Below are positions 27,844-35,236 of a stretch of DNA of 64,000 bases, piece after piece. Location of the stretch: NCBI RefSeq assembly GCF_051955275.1, contig NZ_JBQCGW010000050.1, positions 1-64,000 of the forward strand. Direction: 5' to 3'. Origin of the DNA: Pseudobacter sp051955275. GTDB taxonomy: Bacteria > Bacteroidota > Bacteroidia > Chitinophagales > Chitinophagaceae. Position 1 is the first letter of the stretch. Every line of letters starts with the position of its first letter. The notes under the pieces were generated by a model. That model ran no database searches, was not told the origin of the DNA, and was given only the letters and a program-made list of their open reading frames with translations. The position numbers were made by a program, and so were the translations under genes.

Positions 27844-30800
27844 ATGAAAATGCGATTGAACAAAGCCATTATTACAGGCAGTGGGCTCTTCCTGCTTGTG
27901 CTCGCCATCGGGAAATGGATGGGGAAAGCTTCCCTCGATATTCCTGAAGAGGTGGAGGCGGTGATGGCCACATTGCCTGATGAACTCGACTACAATCTTC
28001 ACGTTAAAAGAATCCTCTCCGATAAATGTTTCAGTTGCCATGGACCGGATGCCGCCAAACAAAAAGGTGATCTGCGTCTCGATCTGGCAGATGCGGCCTA
28101 TTCCAAAAAAGCAGAGAGTGGTCTCTTTGCCATCGATGCCGGCAGTATCGCCAACAGTGAAATGGCGCACCGTATCCTCAGTTCCGATAGGGATTATATG
28201 ATGCCCACACCGTCATCACACCTTAGCCTCACAACTGAAGAAAAGGCAACCCTCCTGAAATGGATCGACCAGGGCGCGAAGTACAAACCTCACTGGGCCT
28301 TTGTTGCGCCTGAAAAAAAGAAACTCCCTGAAGTAAAACAAAAAGAATGGGTGAAGAATGAGATCGATCGTTTTGTACTGGCAAGGCTTGAAAAAGAAGG
28401 ACTGACTCCTTCTGCCGAAGCCGATAAAGAAACACTGATCCGTCGCGTGGCCTTTGATATTACCGGACTGCCACCCACCATCGAGGAGATCAATGCCTTT
28501 GTTCAGGATAATAAGCCCGATGCATATGAGAAAATGGTGGACCATTTCCTGCAATCCCCGCGTTACGGAGAAAGGATGGCTGCCTGGTGGCTGGATGTGG
28601 CCAGGTTCGCAGACAGTCATGGTTACCTGGATGACAAGCACCGGGATGCCAGTGCCTGGCGCGACTGGGTGATCAAGGCCTACAACAGCAACCTCCCTTA
28701 TGATCAGTTCATCAGCTGGCAGCTGGCCGGCGACCTGCTGCCCAATGCCACCAAAGAACAGATCCTGGCAACAGGTTTCAACCGCAATCAGAAACAGAAT
28801 TCAGAAGCAGGCATCCTGCCGGAAGAATTCCGCGTGGAATACGTGGTGGATCGAACCAATACATTAGGCACCGCCCTGATGGGCCTCACCGTAAGCTGTG
28901 CCAAATGCCATGATCACAAATACGATCCCATCAGTCAGAAAGAATATTTTTCACTTTACGCATTTTTCAACAGCACTTTTGAATTGGGTAGTCCCAATTT
29001 CAGCGGTGATAATAGTATCGTACCCGGCCCAACGCTCCTGCTCAGTTCTCCGCAGACCGATATGAAGATCGATAGCATCAAACGATGGATCAGCAGCCTC
29101 GAATCTCATATCAAACCCAGGGTGGCAGCACTACCGGAAGTATCTATCAATCAGAAAATAGTTGCTTCTCTCAGTTTCGATAAAGTAGAGAAACTGCGTT
29201 TCCCGGATAAGAATAACAAAACCGTATCCGCATTCCGGAATACCGTGCAAGGAGCTACACCTGCGGAACTCAGAGCAGCACAGACCGTAACGGTAGCCGG
29301 TGTGTCCGGCAGTGCGCTGGAACTGGGAGAAGAAACCCTGGTGCATTTTCCTCCTTACACGGTTGGTTATTATGAAAGATACCAGCCTTTCTCTTTCAGT
29401 CTCTGGCTGAATGTTCCGAAAAAGTTCGATGATGTGGCCGTACTGCACCAGAGTGATCCCCGCCGTTACGGCTTCCAGGGCTATGACCTGGTGCTGAAAG
29501 AAAACAAACTCAATTTCCGGCTGATGCATGCTTTTCCGCATGACGCTATCAGTGTGGAATCCGTACAGAAGCTGGATTCAAACAAATGGCACCACGTTGC
29601 CGTGAGCTATGATGGCAGCAGCAGCGCCAAAGGTGTGCAATTGTTTATCGATGGAAAGCAGGTTCAAACCAGGGTTGAGTTCGATAACCTCAAAAAGAAT
29701 ATCCGTTCGCACCACAATATTCATAAGATCTATGAATTCACCGGACTGTCCTTCGGCGCCAGAACACTGGAGCGGACCATGAAAGGCGGAAAGATAGATC
29801 AGTTCTGCATGCTGGACCAGGCCATGACACCGGAAGAAGCGGCCTGGCTGTATGCCCATCCCGGTGCGGTTTTCAGCCAGCAGAAGAAAGCGGCTGATCC
29901 TGATAAAGAGAATTTACAGGTAGCACGTAAAGCACTGGCCGATCTCTACGATTCCACGCGTGAAGTAATGGTGATGGGAGATCTGCCTGCGCCAAGAAAA
30001 ACACATGTATTGCTGAGGGGTGTGTATGATAGTTACGGCGATGAAGTGAAACCCGGCACCCCGGCCTCCGTACTGCCTTTCCCGGAAAACCTGCCGAAGA
30101 ACAGACTGGGCTTGTCGCGCTGGCTCTTCCTTCCCGAAAACCCACTTACTTCACGGATAGCCGTGAACCATATCTGGGAAATGTATTTCGGAAGAGGACT
30201 GGTGAAGACCTCCGATGATTTCGGTAACCAGGGCGAAATGCCTTCACATCCTGAACTGCTGGATTATCTCGCTATCAAATACAGGGAAGAAGGATGGGAT
30301 ACGAAGAAGATGCAGAAGTTCATCCTGATGAGCGCTACCTATCGCCAGCAATCAGTGATCAGTCCTTTGTTACAGGAGAAGGATCCTCATAATATTCTGC
30401 TCGCACGCAGCAGCCGCTACAAGATGCCGGCGGAAATGATACGCGACAATGCCTTATCCATCAGCGGACTGCTCTCTTCAAAGATCGGCGGGCCAAGTGT
30501 GTATCCATACCAGCCTGCAGGATTATGGGAAGCGCTCAGTGATAAATCCTGGAGATACGTGTACAAAGAATCGGAAGGAGAGGACCTGTTCAGGAGAAGT
30601 ATTTACACCATCGTAAAACGCTCCAGCCCTCCGCCTTTCATGCTGATCTTCGATGCGCCCGACAGGAATTTCTGTACCGTGAAAAGAACAGTTTCCAATT
30701 CTCCGTTGCAGGCGTTGGCCATGATGAATGATCCTACCTTCATTGAAGCCTCAAAATTTGTTTCGGCAAGAATGATGAAAGAAGGCGGCGCCACTGCTGC

Positions 30801-31047
30801 CGATCAGCTGGTGTATGGTTTCAGACTGGTGACCGGCCGCAAGCCCGGAGATCAGGAGAAAGCATTACTGCTGAAAATGTATAATGAAGAACTGGAGAAT
30901 TTTAAAAAGTATCCGGCCAAGGCTCAGAAATTACTGGCTGTAGGCCATGCTCAAATAACATTGAAATCCGGAGCGCCTGAAACTGCAGCCTATGTGAATG
31001 TAGTGATGGCGTTGCTGAATACAGACGAATTCATTACAAGGAAGTAA
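27844..31047 (+). CDS. Dihaem PSCyt1-DUF1549-LamG-DUF1553 protein
   Basis: A 1067-residue exported or membrane-anchored protein of the Planctomycete-cytochrome type. The N-terminal hydrophobic segment (ITGSGLFLLVLAIG) is followed by a PSCyt1 haem-binding domain with C62-F-S-C65-H66, then a DUF1549 (PSCyt2) domain at about 165-380 holding a second CxxCH (C352-A-K-C355-H356). A concanavalin-like LamG domain of about 180 residues (near 510-690, with FSFSLWLNVP and WHHVAVSYDG) is inserted before the DUF1553 (PSD1) domain (about 760-1020, with FDAPDRNFCTVKRTVSNS). Families of this build are known almost only from sequence; a redox role at the cell surface with carbohydrate binding by LamG is the natural reading. 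It heads a four-gene unit directly upstream of a SusC/SusD pair. Confidence 0.9.
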   Translation: MKMRLNKAIITGSGLFLLVLAIGKWMGKASLDIPEEVEAVMATLPDELDYNLHVKRILSDKCFSCHGPDAAKQKGDLRLDLADAAYSKKAESGLFAIDAGSIANSEMAHRILSSDRDYMMPTPSSHLSLTTEEKATLLKWIDQGAKYKPHWAFVAPEKKKLPEVKQKEWVKNEIDRFVLARLEKEGLTPSAEADKETLIRRVAFDITGLPPTIEEINAFVQDNKPDAYEKMVDHFLQSPRYGERMAAWWLDVARFADSHGYLDDKHRDASAWRDWVIKAYNSNLPYDQFISWQLAGDLLPNATKEQILATGFNRNQKQNSEAGILPEEFRVEYVVDRTNTLGTALMGLTVSCAKCHDHKYDPISQKEYFSLYAFFNSTFELGSPNFSGDNSIVPGPTLLLSSPQTDMKIDSIKRWISSLESHIKPRVAALPEVSINQKIVASLSFDKVEKLRFPDKNNKTVSAFRNTVQGATPAELRAAQTVTVAGVSGSALELGEETLVHFPPYTVGYYERYQPFSFSLWLNVPKKFDDVAVLHQSDPRRYGFQGYDLVLKENKLNFRLMHAFPHDAISVESVQKLDSNKWHHVAVSYDGSSSAKGVQLFIDGKQVQTRVEFDNLKKNIRSHHNIHKIYEFTGLSFGARTLERTMKGGKIDQFCMLDQAMTPEEAAWLYAHPGAVFSQQKKAADPDKENLQVARKALADLYDSTREVMVMGDLPAPRKTHVLLRGVYDSYGDEVKPGTPASVLPFPENLPKNRLGLSRWLFLPENPLTSRIAVNHIWEMYFGRGLVKTSDDFGNQGEMPSHPELLDYLAIKYREEGWDTKKMQKFILMSATYRQQSVISPLLQEKDPHNILLARSSRYKMPAEMIRDNALSISGLLSSKIGGPSVYPYQPAGLWEALSDKSWRYVYKESEGEDLFRRSIYTIVKRSSPPPFMLIFDAPDRNFCTVKRTVSNSPLQALAMMNDPTFIEASKFVSARMMKEGGATAADQLVYGFRLVTGRKPGDQEKALLLKMYNEELENFKKYPAKAQKLLAVGHAQITLKSGAPETAAYVNVVMALLNTDEFITRK

Positions 31048-31063
31048 TATAAAAAGATCCTGT

Positions 31064-32539
31064 ATGGACGATTTACAAAAAGCGATGTACGATCAGAGCC
31101 GCCGGGAATTCCTGCGCGGATCAGGTCTGGGATTGGGCAGTATCGCATTGGCCGGTCTGCTTGGCTGCGGCAATAAGAATGATAAAGCCATGAAGCAGGC
31201 GCTCAGTGCTGCCGGTATTGCAGATGAGAACCAGCCACTGGTGAATCCGCATTTCATTCCCAAAGCCAAACGCGTGATCTATCTCTTTCAGAGTGGAGGC
31301 CCTTCGCAGATGGAATTGTTCGATTACAAGCCGAAACTGTATGAAATGCATGGACAGGAAATCCCTGCCAGTGTATTGGGCAATGCACGTGTGAGCGGTA
31401 TGACCAGCAACCAGAATGGATTTCCGCTGGCTGCGCCTGCTGCCAGTTTCAATCAATACGGAGCGGGTGGCGGTTATTTCAGTGACCTTATTCCGCACAC
31501 TGCCGGCATTGCAGATGATATCACTGTTGTAAAAAGTATGTTCACGGAGCAGATCAATCATGAGCCAGCAGTGATCTTCACGCAAACCGGAAATCAGCTC
31601 AGCGGCCGCCCCAGCATCGGATCATGGATCAGTTACGGACTGGGCAGTCTCAATAATAATCTTCCTTCCTTCATCGTGCTCATCTCAAAAGGTGGTGGCG
31701 ATCAGCCGATCAGTAATCTCGCATGGAGCAATGGCTTCCTGCCATCGCACCACCAGGGAGTACAATTCATGAGTGGGAAGGATCCCGTACTGTATCTCTC
31801 TTCACCCGATGGTATTGAAAAGTTAGACAGAAGAAGAGCATTGAATTTCATCCGTGAGTTCAACCTCCTGCAGAAAGATAAATGGAAAGATCCTGAGATC
31901 GACAGCCGCCTCAATCAATACGAAATGGCTTATCGCATGCAGATGGCCGTTCCGGAAATTGCGGACCTCAGCAATGAACCGCAGCATATCCTGGATATGT
32001 ATGGCCCTGATGTGAAAGTGCCCGGCAGTTATGCGTATAATTGCCTGATGGCAAGAAGACTGGCGGAGAAAGATGTCCGCTTTATTCAATTGTATCACCT
32101 CGGGTGGGACCATCATGGTAAATTATCCAGTGGTATCAGAAAGGCCACCCACCAGACCGATCAGGCTTCCGCCGCACTGGTAAAGGATCTGAAACAGCGC
32201 GGACTGCTGGATGATACCCTCGTGATCTGGGGAGGTGAGTTTGGAAGAACCAGTTTCTGTCAGGGTAAGCTCACGCAGGAAGAATTCGGAAGAGACCATC
32301 ACCCAGGTGCTTATTCCATCTGGATGGCGGGCGGTGGCGTGAAGAGCGGACTGGTATACGGAGCTACTGATGATTTTGCACATAATATCGTAGAGAACAA
32401 AGTGCATGTGCACGATTTCCAGGCAACCATGTTGCACCTGATGGGCATCGATCATGAGAAATTCACTTACAAAAGCCAGGGCCGCAGGTACCGCCTCACC
32501 GATGTAGCGGGGGAAGTGGTGCACGGTTTATTAGCCTGA
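31064..32539 (+). CDS. DUF1501 protein (sulfatase/phosphatase-like fold), Tat-exported
   Basis: A 491-residue protein with a twin-arginine signal (SRREFLRGSG) whose hydrophobic stretch ends in GLLGC (C35), so it may be a Tat-dependent lipoprotein. The rest matches DUF1501, a family in the alkaline phosphatase superfamily: RVIYLFQSGGPSQMELFDYK early, then HLGWDHHG, LVIWGGEFGRT and GRDHHPGAYSIWMAGGGV late. DUF1501 genes follow DUF1549/DUF1553 genes in many Planctomycetes and Bacteroidota, and the two products are presumed partners. The enzymatic activity is not established. It starts 16 bp after the dihaem gene and ends 1 bp before the next ATG. Confidence 0.9.
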   Translation: MDDLQKAMYDQSRREFLRGSGLGLGSIALAGLLGCGNKNDKAMKQALSAAGIADENQPLVNPHFIPKAKRVIYLFQSGGPSQMELFDYKPKLYEMHGQEIPASVLGNARVSGMTSNQNGFPLAAPAASFNQYGAGGGYFSDLIPHTAGIADDITVVKSMFTEQINHEPAVIFTQTGNQLSGRPSIGSWISYGLGSLNNNLPSFIVLISKGGGDQPISNLAWSNGFLPSHHQGVQFMSGKDPVLYLSSPDGIEKLDRRRALNFIREFNLLQKDKWKDPEIDSRLNQYEMAYRMQMAVPEIADLSNEPQHILDMYGPDVKVPGSYAYNCLMARRLAEKDVRFIQLYHLGWDHHGKLSSGIRKATHQTDQASAALVKDLKQRGLLDDTLVIWGGEFGRTSFCQGKLTQEEFGRDHHPGAYSIWMAGGGVKSGLVYGATDDFAHNIVENKVHVHDFQATMLHLMGIDHEKFTYKSQGRRYRLTDVAGEVVHGLLA

Positions 32540-32540
32540 T

Positions 32541-33593
32541 ATGAAGAGAAGAAATTTTATCCGGAATACGATCGGCGCCGGCGTAGCATTGGCAATACCC
32601 CCGGTATTCAATATCGTGAAAGCGCAGGACCGCAAAGGCGAAATAATTGGTCATGGTGATTTCAGATACCGCGTGAACAGGGAATGGGGAATGCTGGATA
32701 AGAACCGCTACCCCGTAAAGGATTGCCATGAAATGGTGATGGACAGTAAGAAGCGGCTGATCATGATCACCAATGAAACCAGGAACAATATTCTCATTTA
32801 CGATAAGAGCGGCAGACTGCTGGATAGCTGGGGACATCAGTTCCCCGGTGGTCATGGTCTCACCCTGCACAATGAGGGCGGAGAGGAATTCCTTTACATC
32901 ACAGATTATGATCTGCAGGAAGTATACAAAACTACCATGGATGGCAGGGTATTGCTGACCATCAAACATCCGAAATTCATCGGCCAGTACAAGGACTGTG
33001 ATAAATTCCTGCCTACTGAAACAGCCATCGGGCCTAATGGAGATATCTATGTGGCGGATGGTTACGGCTCGCAGTATATTCTGCAGTACAGTTCCAAAGG
33101 AGAATTCATCAGGAAATTTGGTGGAGACAGTTTCATCAAAGACGATAAATTCAAACAGGCGCATGGGGTGGCGCTGGATAACCGTGATCCGGCCAACCCC
33201 GTGCTGATCTGTACAGACAGGGTGAAGAACTGCTTCAAGCGATTCATCCTGGATGGACAATATATCGATAGCATCCATCTGCCCGGCGCTTATATGAGCA
33301 GGCCCGTAATTGATGGAGATAATATTTACTCGGGCGTTTGTTATTCCGCGTTGAAGCACCATATGCTCACTTTGAATTCCGGGTTCGTTACCATCCTGGA
33401 TAAAGAGAACAGAGTGGTGAGTAATCCCGGGGGAACAAAACCTGTGTATAAAAAAGGCGAGCTGCAGCTGATGGTGCAGGATTCGCCGGTATTCAAACAT
33501 TGTCATGATGTTTGTGTTGATGATGATAAGAACCTGTACATCTGCCAGTGGATGGCGGATGGAACATACCCCATCAAACTCGAAAGGGTCTGA
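32541..33593 (+). CDS. Exported six-bladed beta-propeller (NHL-like) protein
   Basis: A 350-residue protein whose N-terminus (MKRRNFIRNTIGAGVALAIP) resembles a twin-arginine signal, with cleavage probable near KAQD. NHL/6-bladed propeller units are seen in sequence: DCHEMVMDSKKRLIMITNET, FPGGHGLTLHNEGGEEFLYI, LPTETAIGPNGDIYVADGYG, QAHGVALDNRDPANPVLICT, and the last blade HCHDVCVDDDKNLYICQW. Such propellers bind ligands or act as lyases or lactonases, and no catalytic assignment can be made. With only 1 bp between it and the DUF1501 stop it is clearly in the same operon and is a likely partner of the redox proteins. Confidence 0.85.
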   Translation: MKRRNFIRNTIGAGVALAIPPVFNIVKAQDRKGEIIGHGDFRYRVNREWGMLDKNRYPVKDCHEMVMDSKKRLIMITNETRNNILIYDKSGRLLDSWGHQFPGGHGLTLHNEGGEEFLYITDYDLQEVYKTTMDGRVLLTIKHPKFIGQYKDCDKFLPTETAIGPNGDIYVADGYGSQYILQYSSKGEFIRKFGGDSFIKDDKFKQAHGVALDNRDPANPVLICTDRVKNCFKRFILDGQYIDSIHLPGAYMSRPVIDGDNIYSGVCYSALKHHMLTLNSGFVTILDKENRVVSNPGGTKPVYKKGELQLMVQDSPVFKHCHDVCVDDDKNLYICQWMADGTYPIKLERV

Positions 33594-33631
33594 TATTTGG
33601 AACGATTGTTAATCCTCTAAACCGGGACTGA

Positions 33632-35047
33632 TTGATACTGCTTACTGCTGCTGAATGGATGCAATACCTCGGACATTTTCACCCTGTGATCGTACACCTG
33701 CCGATCGGGATCCTCTTTGTGTCATTTATCCTGGAACTGGTTGCCTGGAAACAAAATGCATCCGCTATACTCAAGCACTCCATTGAAATATCTCTGATCG
33801 CTGGATTCTTCAGCGCCATACTGGCCTGCGTTCTCGGCTGGTTCCTGGGGCAGGAGGGAGGTTATGAAACGAATACACTCGGCTGGCACCAGTGGATGGG
33901 AATTGGTGTGGCCGCTATTGCCGGTCTCGCCTGGCTGATGAAGAAGAAAGCAGCTGTTCCGAAAGTTTACCGGTTTGTATTGATGTTGTTATTCCTGTTG
34001 CTGATGATCACCGGTCACCTTGGCGGTAATATGACCCATGGTGAAGATTATCTCACGGCAGGAATGCCACAACCCGTTGCCGGCTGGTTGGGTATTGAAG
34101 CGAAGCAGGATTCTTTGACCGGAAGGAAACCTGTCACGGATATCAATGAAGCTTATCTGTACAAAGAGATCGTACAACCCATACTCAGCGAAAAATGTTA
34201 CAGCTGCCACAGCTCTAAAAAAGTGAAAGGCTCATTGCGGATGGATGAAGAAGCGCTGCTCTTTAAAGGAGGCAAGCATGGCACCATCATTCTGCCCGGT
34301 AATGCTGCCGGCAGTGAACTGGTGAAAAGATTATCGCTTCCCATGGAAGATGATAAACGGATGCCACCGAAGGATCAGCCCCAGCTGAGCAAAGAAGAAA
34401 TACAATTGATCACCTGGTGGATCAATGCTGGTGCGGATACCAAAAAGAGAGTGAAGGAACTGCAGCCAGATTCACTCGTAATGCCTTTGCTGAAATCCTT
34501 TGCAGGAGTGAAGACGGCAGATACTGTGGTCCGTGAATCCCTTTCAACCGTTTTTGAAGAAACTCCTCCCGCGCCTGATCAGAAAATCATAGATCAATTG
34601 GTCAGCAAGGGGATCATCGTATCGCCCGTAGCACAACAGAAACATTTGCTGGAAGTCAGTTGCATTAATTTCACAGGATTCGATAATAATATGGTATCAC
34701 TGCTGGCGCCACTGGCAGATCATATCGTGTGGTTGCGTTTGGATAACACAGCCATTACCGATGAGGCGATGGGCGGAATCGGGAAACTCCGGAAACTGGT
34801 CAGGCTGAATCTGGCCGGTACGAAAGTCAGCAGTAATGGAATCGAAGCATTGAAGAATTTACAATATCTCGAATATATCAATATCGTCAATACCAGGGTA
34901 GATGACCGGGGGCTCCTTATCCTTTCCAACATCTCCACATTGAAGAATGTCTACTGCTGGAATTCTATGATCACCGATAATGGTATCACTGTATTCAAAA
35001 AGAAATTGCCGGAGGTAAGGATCGAAGCAGGGGATAAACGGCCATGA
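33632..35047 (+). CDS. DUF2231 membrane domain - PSCyt1 cytochrome c - leucine-rich repeat fusion
   Basis: About 471 residues. An N-terminal DUF2231 membrane domain has four hydrophobic helices (GHFHPVIVHLPIGILFVSFI is the hallmark), then a periplasmic PSCyt1 haem domain with C189-Y-S-C192-H193 and MPPKDQPQLSKEE, and a C-terminal leucine-rich-repeat-like region (LRLDNTAITDEAMGGIGKLR, LNLAGTKVSSNGIEALKNLQ, INIVNTRVDDRGLLILSNIS). The reading frame opens at a TTG (33632) just after a stop codon; the first ATG is at 33659, which would start directly in the first helix, so TTG may be the true start. The protein could anchor electron transfer from the soluble or lipid-anchored partners to the inner membrane (inference). 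Confidence 0.85.
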   Translation: MILLTAAEWMQYLGHFHPVIVHLPIGILFVSFILELVAWKQNASAILKHSIEISLIAGFFSAILACVLGWFLGQEGGYETNTLGWHQWMGIGVAAIAGLAWLMKKKAAVPKVYRFVLMLLFLLLMITGHLGGNMTHGEDYLTAGMPQPVAGWLGIEAKQDSLTGRKPVTDINEAYLYKEIVQPILSEKCYSCHSSKKVKGSLRMDEEALLFKGGKHGTIILPGNAAGSELVKRLSLPMEDDKRMPPKDQPQLSKEEIQLITWWINAGADTKKRVKELQPDSLVMPLLKSFAGVKTADTVVRESLSTVFEETPPAPDQKIIDQLVSKGIIVSPVAQQKHLLEVSCINFTGFDNNMVSLLAPLADHIVWLRLDNTAITDEAMGGIGKLRKLVRLNLAGTKVSSNGIEALKNLQYLEYINIVNTRVDDRGLLILSNISTLKNVYCWNSMITDNGITVFKKKLPEVRIEAGDKRP

Positions 35048-35066
35048 TGAGGGAGGAAATTCATAA

Positions 35067-35112
35067 ACCCTGATTGAGAATCAGCAAAATGCAGGGTGTT
35101 TAGATTTTTCCC
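35067..35112 (+). terminator. Possible terminator after the cytochrome unit
   Basis: ACCCTG at 35067-35072 can pair with CAGGGT at 35092-35097 and the stem is followed by a T-rich run (gtttagatttttcc). An alternative smaller hairpin CTGATT/AATCAG (35070-35084) overlaps it. The stems are short, so this is tentative. Confidence 0.3.
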
Positions 35113-35122
35113 CTTCTTCTTT

Positions 35123-35167
35123 TAAGATATTCCCTCTATGTATTTCCAAAGGCTTGCGAATTTGTAG
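35123..35167 (+). promoter_or_regulatory. Upstream element B: partner of element A, before SusC
   Basis: TAAGATATTCCCTCTATGTA opens this element and TTTGTAG closes it 38 nt later, matching element A (27759-27804) in both ends and, with a one-base gap, in much of the first twenty bases. CGAATTTG at 35157-35164 would be a weak -7 box, 72 bp before the SusC ATG. The likeness suggests that the cytochrome unit and the SusC/SusD/lyase unit share one activator. Confidence 0.42.
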
Positions 35168-35236
35168 CACGCATCAGAATGGTTCCACTGCGCCGTTCAT
35201 GCGTACCAATACTAATATAAAATAAACGACTGCTTT

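Noticed and set aside
32496..33506. Open frame of 336 codons on the minus strand opposite the beta-propeller gene
   Set aside because: Antisense to a tightly packed operon gene with visible propeller motifs, and no promoter or domain of its own.
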